DNA from: Rhodococcus jostii RHA1
Lineage (GTDB): Bacteria > Actinomycetota > Actinomycetes > Mycobacteriales > Mycobacteriaceae
Length of the DNA: 64,000 nucleotides
Direction of reading: 5' to 3'
Assembly: GCF_000014565.1 (NCBI RefSeq)
Contig: NC_008268.1
Span: forward strand, 2,914,001 to 2,978,000
The translations under genes were made by a program, and so were the position numbers. The notes beneath the pieces were generated by a model. That model saw only the letters and a program-made list of their open reading frames with translations. It searched no databases and was not told the origin of the DNA. Below, piece by piece: positions 35,009-43,999 of this stretch; the stretch's first letter is position 1, and each line of letters starts with the position of its first letter.

Positions 35009-36595
35009 ATGGCCGACGTCAGCGAAGCGACCTATGACCTACTGCGGGCGCATGGCCTGACCACGATCTTCGGCAACCCTGGATCGAACGAGCTCCCCTT
35101 CCTCGCCGGGATGCCCGACGACTTCCGCTACATCCTGGGTCTGCACGAAGGCGCCGTCCTGGCCATGGCCGACGGGTACGCCCAGGCCCGTGGCGGCGCG
35201 GCCTTCGTCAATCTGCACGCCGCCGCGGGCACCGGCAACGCGATGGGCGCGCTCACGAACTCGGTCTACTCCCACAGCCCGTTGATCATCACCGCCGGGC
35301 AACAAGTCCGCTCGACCATCGGCCAGGAGGTGATGCTCGCCAACGTGGACGCGCAGTCGCTGCCGAAACCCCTGGTCAAGTGGTCCTGCGAGCCGGCGTG
35401 CGCGCAGGACGTGCCGCGGTCGATCAGCCAGGCCATCCACATCGCGAACCTGCCCGCGAAGGGTCCGGTCTATGTGTCGGTGCCGTACGACGACTGGGCG
35501 CAGGAAGCACCCGCCGAGACGAAGCACCTCCTCACCCGCGCCACAACCACTGCCGGTTCCCTCAGTGCGGATCAACTCGCCACCCTCGTCGACGCCCTCG
35601 ACCGCGCCGAGAACCCGGTCCTCGTACTCGGACCGGAAGTCGATGCCGAGTACGCCAATGACGACGCGGTCCGTCTCGCGGACGCACTCGGCGCCCCCGT
35701 CTGGATCGCGCCGTCCCCGTCACGGTGCCCGTTCCCCACCCGCCACCGCAGCTTCCGCGGGGTCCTGCCAGCCGCCGTCCAGGGCATCACCGACGCACTG
35801 GTCGGGCACGACCTGATCCTCGTCGCGGGAGCACCCGTGTTCCGGTACCACCAGTTCGTCCCCGGCGAGTACCTGCCCGACGGCGCCCGGCTCATCCACC
35901 TCACCAGCGATCCCGGCGAGGCCGCCCGCGCCCCGATGGGTGACGCACTGGTCGGCGGTGTGCGGGATGCGTTGTCCCGCCTCGCCGACAGCGTGACGCC
36001 GGGCCGCCGCCCGGTCCTGCCGCCGCTGCCCGACATCCCACAGGCCAGGACGTCGTCCGAGCGCGTGCATCCGGAGGAGCTGTTCGAACTGTTGCGCGGC
36101 ACTGCGCCGGACGACGCCGTGTACGTCAAGGAGTCGACGTCCACCACCGGCGCGTTCTGGTCGCAGGCCGACGTCTCCCGCCAAGGCAGCTACTTCTTCC
36201 CCGCATCGGGCGGGCTTGGATTCGGACTGCCCGCCGCAGTCGGTGCCCAGCTGGCGAATCCGGACCGTCAGGTGATCGGCCTGATCGGAGACGGCTCGGC
36301 CAACTACGGCATCACCGCCCTGTGGACGGCCGCGCAGTACGACATTCCGGTGATCATCGTCATCCTCAAGAACGGGACCTACGGCGCACTGCGCTGGTTC
36401 TCAACGGTGCTGGGGTCCGGCGAGACCCCCGGCATGGACGTTCCCGGGATCGACTTCACCGCCATCGCTGCGGGGTACGGCGTGACGGCCACCGCGGTAC
36501 GGACCGGCGACGACTTCGTCCGCGCCTTCAAGACCGCCCTCGGCAGCGGAAAGCCTGCCGTGATCGAGGTCGAGACCGACCTCACCGAGCCGTGA
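35009..36595 (+). CDS. mdlC: Benzoylformate decarboxylase (ThDP-dependent)
   Basis: This 528-residue enzyme converts benzoylformate to benzaldehyde and CO2. Active-site residues fall at the same numbers as in the Pseudomonas putida enzyme: Ser26 (GNPGSNELPFL), Glu47 (LHEGAVLAMADGYA), His70 (FVNLHAAAGTGN) and His281 (FRYHQFVPG). The ThDP/Mg motif is GDGSANYGITALWTAAQ...NGTYGALRW. It leads a unit with an aromatic-acid transporter and benzaldehyde dehydrogenase. No mandelate racemase or dehydrogenase lies within the window, so benzoylformate itself or distant genes may supply it. Confidence 0.93.
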   Translation: MADVSEATYDLLRAHGLTTIFGNPGSNELPFLAGMPDDFRYILGLHEGAVLAMADGYAQARGGAAFVNLHAAAGTGNAMGALTNSVYSHSPLIITAGQQVRSTIGQEVMLANVDAQSLPKPLVKWSCEPACAQDVPRSISQAIHIANLPAKGPVYVSVPYDDWAQEAPAETKHLLTRATTTAGSLSADQLATLVDALDRAENPVLVLGPEVDAEYANDDAVRLADALGAPVWIAPSPSRCPFPTRHRSFRGVLPAAVQGITDALVGHDLILVAGAPVFRYHQFVPGEYLPDGARLIHLTSDPGEAARAPMGDALVGGVRDALSRLADSVTPGRRPVLPPLPDIPQARTSSERVHPEELFELLRGTAPDDAVYVKESTSTTGAFWSQADVSRQGSYFFPASGGLGFGLPAAVGAQLANPDRQVIGLIGDGSANYGITALWTAAQYDIPVIIVILKNGTYGALRWFSTVLGSGETPGMDVPGIDFTAIAAGYGVTATAVRTGDDFVRAFKTALGSGKPAVIEVETDLTEP

Positions 36596-36642
36596 TAGCC
36601 CCACTCGTTCCCACGGCAGCAACGCTGCCCCGCATCGGGAGT

Positions 36643-38019
36643 ATGCCCTTGTCCCAGAACTCGCTGTCCCAGAACCCGCTGTCCCAGAACACAGTTACCT
36701 CGATCATCTCCAACGCCCGACTGCGGCCGTTCCATTATGGTGTCGTGGCCCTGTGCTCACTGCTGATGATCATCGACGGATACGACATGGTCTCGTACGG
36801 CACCGTGATCGTCCATCTGATGGACGAGTGGAACATGGACCCGGTCACCGCCGGTACCCTCGGATCCGCGGCGCTCGTCGGCATGCTGATCGGCGGACTG
36901 TTCGTCGCCCCGCTCGCCGATCGGTACGGCCGCCGTCCGCTCATGCTCATCTGCGTGACAGTGGCGAGCGTGGCGTCGTTCAGCTGCGCCTTCGCCGGCG
37001 CCCCGGCGCAACTCGGCATTCTCCGCCTCGTCGTCGGTGTGTCGCTCGGCGCGCTCGTACCCAACTTCACGGCACTGATCGCCGAGCTCGCCCCACGCAC
37101 GTCGAAGGCACTGCTCGTCACGTTCGTGTCGTCGTTCTATTCCGTCGGTGGCATCGCCGCCGCGGTGTTCGCAATCAACGTGGAGCCGCTCTGGACGTGG
37201 CGCGGTGTGTTCTACGTCGCCGGTCTGCCTCTCCTGTTGCTACCCGTTCTGCTGAGGTACCTGCCGGAGTCGCCGGAGTTCCTCGCCATCAACGGTCGTC
37301 AGGACAAGCTGGAGGCTGTGCTGTCCAAGGTCGACCCGGGTCGCGACCTGAGCGACGTCGTGGCCACGCCACGTCCGGAAGCTCGGAAGGCACCCGTCGC
37401 GCAGCTCTTTACCAACGGAAACGCCCTGAACAGCTTCCTGATTTGGGTCTTCTTCGCGATGTGCATGTTGTTGAGTTACGGGCTCAACACGTGGCTACCG
37501 AAACTGATGCAGACCGCCGGCTACGCTTTGAGTTCCGCGCTGTGGACCCTGGTGGTGCTGAATCTCGGTGGCATCGCCGGCGCGATATTCGGCGGCTGGC
37601 TGGCCGACCGCTGGTCCTACCGCAACACCCTGATCACGTATTTCTCCCTGGCATCCCTGTCGCTGGTGGGACTGTCCTTCGACCCAGCCGCCGCACTGCT
37701 CAACGTGCTGCTGTTCGTCGCCGGTGCGGCGACCATCGGCGCGCTCGCCATCATCCACGCGTTCGCCGTCGAGTTCTACCCGACCGAGGTACGGTCGACC
37801 GGCGTCGGGTGGGCTGCGGGCATGGGACGGATCGGTGCGATCGGTGGCCCCACCCTCGGCGGCGCGCTCCTCGCTCTTCATCTACCGTTCCAGCAGAACT
37901 TTCTCGCCGTCGCCGTCCCCGGAGTCGTCGGCGCGGTCGCGGTGGCAATCGTCGCCAAGCGGAAGTTCCGCTCACCCCGCACCGAATCCGCGGCGCCATC
38001 ACCCGTACTCGCGTCCTGA
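36643..38019 (+). CDS. Aromatic acid:H+ symporter (MFS, AAHS type)
   Basis: The 458-residue transporter has twelve helices and AAHS signatures: LCSLLMIIDGYDMVSYGTVI with the buried Asp pair, GGLFVAPLADRYGRRP, GLNTWLPKLMQTAGY and FAVEFYPTEVRSTGVGWAAGMGR. It lies between benzoylformate decarboxylase and benzaldehyde dehydrogenase, so it probably imports benzoylformate, mandelate or a related acid. The start is uncertain: ATG 36643 lies too close to GGGAG, while TTG 36649 has better spacing. The N-terminus holds three LSQN repeats. Confidence 0.88.
   Translation: MPLSQNSLSQNPLSQNTVTSIISNARLRPFHYGVVALCSLLMIIDGYDMVSYGTVIVHLMDEWNMDPVTAGTLGSAALVGMLIGGLFVAPLADRYGRRPLMLICVTVASVASFSCAFAGAPAQLGILRLVVGVSLGALVPNFTALIAELAPRTSKALLVTFVSSFYSVGGIAAAVFAINVEPLWTWRGVFYVAGLPLLLLPVLLRYLPESPEFLAINGRQDKLEAVLSKVDPGRDLSDVVATPRPEARKAPVAQLFTNGNALNSFLIWVFFAMCMLLSYGLNTWLPKLMQTAGYALSSALWTLVVLNLGGIAGAIFGGWLADRWSYRNTLITYFSLASLSLVGLSFDPAAALLNVLLFVAGAATIGALAIIHAFAVEFYPTEVRSTGVGWAAGMGRIGAIGGPTLGGALLALHLPFQQNFLAVAVPGVVGAVAVAIVAKRKFRSPRTESAAPSPVLAS
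36649..36693 (+). repeat. Three 15-bp tandem repeats encoding LSQNx
   Basis: The units are (T/C)TGTCCCAGAAC plus a variable codon, repeated three times to give LSQNS-LSQNP-LSQNT before the first transmembrane helix of the symporter. Copy number could vary among strains by slippage. Confidence 0.85.
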
Positions 38020-38046
38020 CCGACCTCACCGAAAGAAGGATCGACC

Positions 38047-39504
38047 ATGAGCCTGCTCGACATCGACTGGGAGAAGAAGGTCTTCACCGGCAGCTGGACC
38101 GCCACCGAAGGCGCGTTCTCAGATGTCGTGGAGCCCGCGACGGGTAGCACCCTCGGTCACGTCGGCACCACGACCGCCGCCGACGTCGCCGCGGCTTGCA
38201 TCAAGGCCGCCGAGGTCCAGCGCCGCTGGGAGAAAATGCCTTTCGAGGATCGGGCCGCGATCCTGCGCCGCGCAGGCCAGCTCTTCGAGGAGCACGCAGC
38301 CGAGATCGAGACGTGGATCGTCCGGGAGGCCGGATCGATTCGCGCGAAAGCGAGCCTCGAGACGCACGTCGCAGCGCAGGAATGCTACGAGGCGTCGGCG
38401 TTGCCTTCGCATCCCAAGGGTGAGGTGCTCCCGTCCGCCGACGGACGTCTGAGTTTCAGCCGTCGGATCGCGGCGGGTGTCGTCGGCGTGATCGCTCCGT
38501 TCAACTTCCCCCTGATCCTCTCGATCCGCGCAGTGGCACCCGCACTGGCACTGGGCAACTCAGTGATTCTGAAACCCGACACCCGGACCGCAGTGTGCGG
38601 CGGTGTGGTGCTGGCGGCCGTGTTCGCGGCCGCCGGGGTGCCGGACGGCGTCTTCCAGATGCTGCCCGGCGGCGCCGATGCCGGTGCCGCCCTCGTCACC
38701 GACCGGCACACCCGCGTCATCGCGTTCACCGGCTCCACGTCGGCGGGACGGAAGGTCGGCCAGGCCGCGGCCGCGCACCTCACGCGGGCACACCTCGAAC
38801 TCGGCGGCAACAACGCCCTCATCGTCCTTCCCGACGCCGACGTCACCAAGGCTGCGTCGGCCGGAGCCTGGGGCGCATACCTCCACCAGGGCCAGATCTG
38901 CATGGCCGCAGGCAGGCACCTGGTCCACGACTCGGTTGCCGACGAATACGTGGCGGTGCTCGCCGAGAAGGCGCGAGCGCTCCCCGTCGGCGACCCGTAC
39001 ACCAGCGAGGTGGCACTCGGCCCCATCATCGACGCGGTGCAGCGCGACAGCATCCACCGACTCGTGACCGAGAGCGTCTCGGCCGGAGTGACCCTCGTCG
39101 AGGGCGGCACCCACGACGGGCTGTTCTACCGCCCGACCGTCCTCGACCACGTGCAGCGCGACACCCCCGCGTTCTGCCAGGAAGTGTTCGGCCCCGTCGC
39201 TCCCGTGCTGCGCTACTCGACGATCGACGAGGCCGTCGAGATCGCGCGCGACACCGAGTTCGGATTGTCGCTGAGCGTCCTCGGCTCGGATGCGATGGCG
39301 GCCTGGGAAGTTGCGCAGCAGATTCCCACCGGGCTCGTGCACATCAACGATCAGACCGTCGGCGACCACGCCCACATCCCGTTCGGCGGAATGGGATCCT
39401 CCGGAAACGGCGGACGAGTCGGCGGCGCCGCAGCGAACCTCGAGGCGTTCACCGAACTCCAGTGGGCCACCATCCAGGGGCCGATTCAGCAGTACCCGTT
39501 CTGA
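38047..39504 (+). CDS. Benzaldehyde dehydrogenase (NAD+)
   Basis: This 485-residue aldehyde dehydrogenase oxidises benzaldehyde to benzoate. It shows Asn153 (APFNFPL), Glu251 (HLELGGNNAL), the nucleophile Cys285 (GQICMAAGRH) and EVFGPVAPV. The pattern GQICM and the HAHIPFGGMGSSGNGGR tail are like XylC/MdlD-type benzaldehyde dehydrogenases. ATG 38047 follows AAAGGA. It completes conversion of benzoylformate to benzoate with the decarboxylase upstream. Benzoate catabolic genes are not in the window. Confidence 0.9.
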   Translation: MSLLDIDWEKKVFTGSWTATEGAFSDVVEPATGSTLGHVGTTTAADVAAACIKAAEVQRRWEKMPFEDRAAILRRAGQLFEEHAAEIETWIVREAGSIRAKASLETHVAAQECYEASALPSHPKGEVLPSADGRLSFSRRIAAGVVGVIAPFNFPLILSIRAVAPALALGNSVILKPDTRTAVCGGVVLAAVFAAAGVPDGVFQMLPGGADAGAALVTDRHTRVIAFTGSTSAGRKVGQAAAAHLTRAHLELGGNNALIVLPDADVTKAASAGAWGAYLHQGQICMAAGRHLVHDSVADEYVAVLAEKARALPVGDPYTSEVALGPIIDAVQRDSIHRLVTESVSAGVTLVEGGTHDGLFYRPTVLDHVQRDTPAFCQEVFGPVAPVLRYSTIDEAVEIARDTEFGLSLSVLGSDAMAAWEVAQQIPTGLVHINDQTVGDHAHIPFGGMGSSGNGGRVGGAAANLEAFTELQWATIQGPIQQYPF

Positions 39505-39520
39505 TCGGACAGGCTGACAC

Positions 39521-39549
39521 CCTGCCCTACTCAGCCGCGGTAGGGCGGG
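39521..39549. terminator. Hairpin between convergent genes
   Basis: CCTGCCCTAC pairs with GTAGGGCGGG (one G-T) around a nine-base loop. It lies just past the benzaldehyde dehydrogenase stop and includes the globin stop codon on the other strand, so it may end both transcripts. Confidence 0.65.
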
Positions 39550-40001
39550 GCCACGCCCCACCCCCAGTGCGGGACGGGTGCGTGCTCGACCACCTCGGCT
39601 CCGGGGCTCGAATTCTGCAGCGCGAGCCTGGTCCCCCACTCGACGTATGCCATGAAGGCGGAGCGGAATTCGGGATCGGACGGCAACTTCGCGTCGTCGG
39701 CGGCGAGGCTCATCGTCGCAGCGAAGCGGTGCCGCTGCTCCGGGGTGATACCCAGACCGATGTGGTGTCGCAGCATCCGTTCGTAACCCCCGAGTCGGTC
39801 GGTGTAGCCGGGTGGACCGCCGAACACCTCGCACCACCACAGCGTCACGTTGCGGCGATGCTCCTCGTGCACTCCGCCGGGGAACATCGGGGACAGCAGG
39901 TCGTCGCGCTCGACCCGGTCGTAGAAGGCGTCGATCAGCCGCCGGAACGACTGCTCACCGCCCGCCCATTCGTACAGGGACGGTGTTTCCTGATCACTCA
40001 T
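39531..40001 (-). CDS. Truncated haemoglobin (group II/GlbO-like)
   Basis: The 156-residue globin has LYEWAGGEQSFRRLIDAFYD at the start, a proximal His in ERMLRHHIGLGITPEQR and the Trp of group II truncated globins in YVEWGTRLALQNS. Such proteins bind O2 and can oxidise NO to nitrate or interact with the respiratory chain. It is divergent from a TetR gene and lies near an NO synthase, so handling of self-made NO is possible. The C-terminal Pro-Trp tail is common to the family. Confidence 0.87.
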   Translation of the reverse strand: MSDQETPSLYEWAGGEQSFRRLIDAFYDRVERDDLLSPMFPGGVHEEHRRNVTLWWCEVFGGPPGYTDRLGGYERMLRHHIGLGITPEQRHRFAATMSLAADDAKLPSDPEFRSAFMAYVEWGTRLALQNSSPGAEVVEHAPVPHWGWGVAPPYRG

Positions 40002-40031
40002 GGGAGCTCCTCATCTCCGTCGTCTCCATTA

Positions 40032-40049
40032 CAATACACATCAGTATTG
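40032..40049. promoter_or_regulatory. Operator between globin and TetR genes
   Basis: CAATAC and GTATTG form six-base inverted arms around a six-base spacer. The site lies between the divergent globin start (40001) and TetR start (40070), where a TetR repressor would control both promoters. Confidence 0.6.
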
Positions 40050-40069
40050 GATTGAAACGAGGAACGAAC

Positions 40070-40648
40070 ATGACCGTGACCGGGCGCAGCCGCGACACCG
40101 ACATCGACACCCGCGTGCTGAAAGTGGCGGGCAGGCAATTGTCCCGGGTCGGATACGACGCGATGTCGATCGCCGCGATCGCCGCGGAGGCCGGCACCAC
40201 CCGGCAGGCGCTGTACCGGCGGTGGGCGTCGAAGTCGGAGCTCGCCGCGGCCGTCGTGGCGCAGTTGGCCGACGAACAGCCGGGGCGGTCGTCGGCCGAT
40301 CCCTTCGGGGATCTGGTGCGCGAGTTGACCGACTTCCAGCGCGGGGTGTCGCGGAGCGGCCGGTTGTCGCTGGTCGGCACGATGCTCCAGGACACGACGG
40401 ACGCCGACGTCCGCGCGCAATACCGCGCCCGGGTGGTGGCGCCGCGCCGGCGCCGCATCCGCGCCATCCTGGACCGCGCCGCCGAACTGAAGCTGATCGA
40501 CGCGGACGCCGATCTCGACGTCGCCGTCACCATGACCACCGGTAGTTGGTACGGCCGGGCGTTGGCCGGTGATCGCCCACCCGCCGACTGGCCGGCCCGG
40601 ACCGCGACACTGATCTGGCGGGCCGTCGGCGGGGTGCCGCCGACCTGA
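40070..40648 (+). CDS. TetR-family regulator
   Basis: The 192-residue regulator has an HTH of AcrR type: VLKVAGRQLSRVGYDAMSIA, then AIAAEAGTTRQALYRRWASKSEL. The C-terminal domain (TetR_C_11 style: YRARVVAPRRRRIRAILDRA, ending in a short WYGRAL motif) resembles repressors of efflux pumps. ATG 40070 is preceded by an AACGAGGAACG ribosome site. It is convergent with an MFS drug transporter eight bases away and divergent from the globin gene, so its target may be the globin, itself or the pump. Confidence 0.87.
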   Translation: MTVTGRSRDTDIDTRVLKVAGRQLSRVGYDAMSIAAIAAEAGTTRQALYRRWASKSELAAAVVAQLADEQPGRSSADPFGDLVRELTDFQRGVSRSGRLSLVGTMLQDTTDADVRAQYRARVVAPRRRRIRAILDRAAELKLIDADADLDVAVTMTTGSWYGRALAGDRPPADWPARTATLIWRAVGGVPPT

Positions 40649-40656
40649 CGCGGTTG

Positions 40657-42081
40657 CTACGCCGTCGACGCGTTCGCCGACCGCCGGTCCCCCATGTTCC
40701 GTGACATCAGGACACCGACGAGGAGGAGAACGCCTGCGACGGCGATGAACCAGCCCGTGCGGTGCAGTCCGTCGTCGCCGATGACGTGACCGGCGGTGGT
40801 CTGCAGCACGACGGCCGACAGGTTCGCCCCGATGTACTGCACGGTGCGGTACATCCCGATCGCCGTGCCCACTTCCTCGACGGACGTGACCGAGCTGATC
40901 AGGTTCTGATTGCCGATATTGTTGAATCCATTGGGAATTCCCAGCACTGCGGCCACGAGGAGCAGCACGACGATCGGGGCCGTACTGCTCTCCACCGACG
41001 CCAGAAGCAGGCCACCCACCAGGAGCGCACACGTTCCGACGGTGAGCGTTCGGCGCACCCCGTACCGCCGATATGTCCGTGACGCGAACAACGTGGAGCC
41101 GATACCGACGACGGCGACGGGCAGCATCGTCAGACCCGCCTCGGTGGCGCTCATTCCGCGGGAGTACTGCAACCACTGCGGGATGCCGAAGAAGACGCAG
41201 TAGAACGCCGTGTAGGTGAGGAGGGTGCGGGCGAGTGTGGCGCTGAGCGCACGGTTCCGGGCCAGGGCCCGAACGTCGATGAACGGTTCGTCCGCGCGTC
41301 GTTCCCATTGGACGAACAGGGCGAACACCAGCGCCCACACGGGGATCAGCCACCAGACGGGATCGGTGGTGAGCGACAGCAGGAACAGCATCGTCGACGA
41401 GACGAGCCCGAGGAACAGGACGACCCCGGCCACGTCGAGCGCGTGCAGCAGTTGCCGACCGCTGACCGAGATGCCGCCGACGAAGCCGACCTTCGCGAAC
41501 TTCGTGACCGCGACCGCGCTGAACGCGACGATCGGCAGGTTGATCCACATGATCGACTGCCAGCCGAACGCCCCGACGAGCAGCCCGCCGAGCGTCGGGC
41601 CCAGTGCCACGACCGCCTGGCTGCAGATCGCGAGGGTCGTGATTGCGGTGCGCGGCTGCGCGCCGTGTCGCTCCGCGTACCCGCGAATCATCGTCATCGC
41701 ATTGGGATACTGCGTGGCGGTTCCGATTCCGACGAGGATTCGGGAGAAGATGAGCCAGCCGACGCTGGGTGCGAGCAGACCGGCGATCGAGCCCAGCGCC
41801 ACCAGGGCGAGGCCCCCGAGGTAGACCTTCCGGGCTCCGAGCAGCGCGCCGAGCTTGCCTGCCATCGGGGCGGTGACGGCCGTGGCGATGTAGAGCCCAG
41901 AGATCACCCATGTGATCCCGGACGAGGAGCCGAACTGGGCGGCGATGCCGACGATCGCCACCGCGATCATCGACGAGTTCAGCGGTTGGAGGATGCTCCC
42001 GGTGGCGACGGAGCCGCTGACCCGGAACGGTACGGACGGGGACTTCTGCGCGAGTCCGGCATCGGCGACGGGCGCGCTCAC
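40657..42081 (-). CDS. MFS multidrug-type efflux transporter
   Basis: The 474-residue protein has about fourteen hydrophobic segments and DHA2-like motifs: LNSSMIAVAIVGIAAQFGSS, WVISGLYIATAVTAPMAGKLG, SRILVGIGTATQYPNAMTMI and GPTLGGLLVGAFGWQSIMWINLP. It probably exports small lipophilic compounds with protons. The GTG start at 42081 overlaps the MarR stop (GTGA), so the repressor and pump are co-translated, a common drug-resistance layout. Substrate unknown. Confidence 0.87.
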   Translation of the reverse strand: MSAPVADAGLAQKSPSVPFRVSGSVATGSILQPLNSSMIAVAIVGIAAQFGSSSGITWVISGLYIATAVTAPMAGKLGALLGARKVYLGGLALVALGSIAGLLAPSVGWLIFSRILVGIGTATQYPNAMTMIRGYAERHGAQPRTAITTLAICSQAVVALGPTLGGLLVGAFGWQSIMWINLPIVAFSAVAVTKFAKVGFVGGISVSGRQLLHALDVAGVVLFLGLVSSTMLFLLSLTTDPVWWLIPVWALVFALFVQWERRADEPFIDVRALARNRALSATLARTLLTYTAFYCVFFGIPQWLQYSRGMSATEAGLTMLPVAVVGIGSTLFASRTYRRYGVRRTLTVGTCALLVGGLLLASVESSTAPIVVLLLVAAVLGIPNGFNNIGNQNLISSVTSVEEVGTAIGMYRTVQYIGANLSAVVLQTTAGHVIGDDGLHRTGWFIAVAGVLLLVGVLMSRNMGDRRSANASTA

Positions 42082-42533
42082 GAGTTCATCAGTGACTCCT
42101 GCTGCGGCGCCGGCTCGGGAGTTCCTGCGAGTCGGCGGAGCAGCCGTCCGGCGATGAAGAGGAGGTCACGTTCGACATCGGTGCATTCGGCGGCGAGCGC
42201 GGCCGTCAGCCACTCGCTTCGCCGCGACCGGTCGTCGACGAGCGTCTGCAACCCCAGCGGGGTGATCGCGACGATGCTCGCTCGCGCGTCCTGGGGGTCC
42301 ACGGTCCGGGAGACCATCCCGGACTCCTCGAGGATCGAGACGGTCCGCGCGATGGACTGCGGGGCGACCTGCTCGCGGTCGGCGAGAGCGCGCGCACTCA
42401 TCGGTCCTTCCCGGTCGAGATGCGCGAGGGCCTGGAGCTGCGAGGGGGTGAGTAGGTGCCCGGCGCGCTGGGCACGGATGCGTCGGCTGAACAGAACGAC
42501 GTCCTCGCGAAGCTGATCGACCTTCTGGTCCAT
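42078..42533 (-). CDS. MarR-family regulator
   Basis: The 151-residue winged-helix protein has LLTPSQLQALAHLDREGPMS and ARALADREQVAPQSIARTVS, then the wing GMVSRTVDPQDARASIVAITP. ATG 42533 follows GAGGGAGG; the frame stays open far upstream but that part looks non-coding. It leads the MFS pump gene and likely represses the pair until a ligand (phenolic or drug) binds. The 266-bp gap to the divergent transpeptidase gene is AT-rich at 42560-42620 and probably holds its promoter. Confidence 0.88.
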   Translation of the reverse strand: MDQKVDQLREDVVLFSRRIRAQRAGHLLTPSQLQALAHLDREGPMSARALADREQVAPQSIARTVSILEESGMVSRTVDPQDARASIVAITPLGLQTLVDDRSRRSEWLTAALAAECTDVERDLLFIAGRLLRRLAGTPEPAPQQESLMNS

Positions 42534-42799
42534 GCGGTGGCCTCCCTCTCGCTGGTCAGGTTCATTAGCCAGTCTAGCTGTTTTATTTGCGAACCTCAAT
42601 AGTTCATTTACCCTGAGCGATCGCCGTTCCGAGCCCTGAACTTCATCAGCACTGCTGTCTAATTTGTCCAGGGGAGGCGTCGCGCGCTCGAATTCCTGCA
42701 GGTGGGGCGGGCGGGGCACGCGTCTCACAGGAAACTCCGAGGCTATCGCTGGCAGTATGAGGACGGCGAGCGCTGATCCAGATCCGAAAGAAGGTGGTC

Positions 42800-43990
42800 G
42801 TGACTCTTCGCACACGGACAGCCGGCATTGTTGCGGTGGTGGCCCTGACGTTCCTGGCCACGGCGTGCACCATCGGAGACACCGGCACGTCGGAACCCCC
42901 GACCACCTCACAGTCCGCGCCCGCCTCGATTGCCGTCCCCGCTGCCGACGGGGCGCCGATCAATCCGACCACCCCGATCGTGGTCACCGCGACGGGCGGC
43001 AAGCTGACCGCCGTGACCGTCACGAATCCCGCGGAGCAGAACACCCCGGTCGCCGGAAATCTCACACCCGACGGCACGAACTGGACGAGCAGCCGACCAC
43101 TCGGCTACGGCTCCACGTACACAGTCGTCGCGGACGCGGTCAACCCCGACGGCGCACCGGTCGAGCAGACCTTCACCGTCACGACGTTGACGCCCGGCAC
43201 CACGGCGTACGCGAACGTCGTCCCGGCACCCGAGGTCGTGGCGGACACCGGCATCGGCGTCGGCCAGCCGATGGTCTTCCAGTTCACCGCACCGGTCGCG
43301 AACAAGGCCGAGGTCCAGCAGCGCCTGCACGTGACGACGACACCGCCGCAGCCCGGCGCCTGGTATTGGACCGACGACCAGAACGCGCACTACCGAGCGG
43401 CGGGATACTGGGCGCCCGGCACCAAGATCCACATCGAGGCCGACGTGTACGGCGTCGATCTGGGCGACGGGGCCTTCGGCGCCGAGAACAACTCTGCCGA
43501 CTACACCGTGCACGACTCGTGGGTGGCCAAGGCGGACGGGGCGAGCAAAATGCTCACCGTCTTCCACAACGGCGTCCAGGAGAACGCGATGCCGATGAGT
43601 CTCGGCACCCCCGACCACCCCTCGCACGAGGGTCCCCACGTGATCTCCGACAAGCAGCAGAGCATCATCATGGACTCCTGCACGTACGGGGTCTGCGCCG
43701 GCGATCCCGACTACTACCGCGAAAAGGTCGATCTCAACCTGCGGATCTCCAACGACGGCGAGTTCGTCCACTCGGCGCCGTGGTCGGTGGGTGATCAGGG
43801 CAGCAGCAACGTCTCCCACGGCTGCGTCAACCTGGCACCCGCCAACGCCCAGTGGATGTTCGACCATTTCGGTATCGGCGACGTCGTCGAGATCACCAAC
43901 TCGGGCGGACCGCTCCTGCCCGTGTGGGACACGTACGGTGACTGGGAGGTCCCGTGGGACCAGTGGCAGGCAGGTAACGCAACGGGATAG
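42800..43990 (+). CDS. L,D-transpeptidase lipoprotein (LdtMt2-like)
   Basis: This 396-residue secreted enzyme forms 3-3 peptidoglycan crosslinks. It has a signal peptide with lipobox (VVALTFLATAC), two immunoglobulin-like domains, then the YkuD domain with its catalytic motif SNVSHGCVNLAP (His340, Cys342). The WDQW-rich tail is typical of mycobacterial and rhodococcal Ldts. I chose GTG 42800 because AGAAGG lies at the right distance; GTG 42794 is an alternative. It acts on the outer side of the membrane. Carbapenem sensitivity is a family property. Confidence 0.92.
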   Translation: MTLRTRTAGIVAVVALTFLATACTIGDTGTSEPPTTSQSAPASIAVPAADGAPINPTTPIVVTATGGKLTAVTVTNPAEQNTPVAGNLTPDGTNWTSSRPLGYGSTYTVVADAVNPDGAPVEQTFTVTTLTPGTTAYANVVPAPEVVADTGIGVGQPMVFQFTAPVANKAEVQQRLHVTTTPPQPGAWYWTDDQNAHYRAAGYWAPGTKIHIEADVYGVDLGDGAFGAENNSADYTVHDSWVAKADGASKMLTVFHNGVQENAMPMSLGTPDHPSHEGPHVISDKQQSIIMDSCTYGVCAGDPDYYREKVDLNLRISNDGEFVHSAPWSVGDQGSSNVSHGCVNLAPANAQWMFDHFGIGDVVEITNSGGPLLPVWDTYGDWEVPWDQWQAGNATG

Positions 43991-43999
43991 GAGGCGCTC

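Noticed and set aside
42550..42620. Operator-like AGGTTC...GAACCT between MarR and the transpeptidase
   Set aside because: Six-base arms 29 bp apart are too weak to claim as a MarR site.
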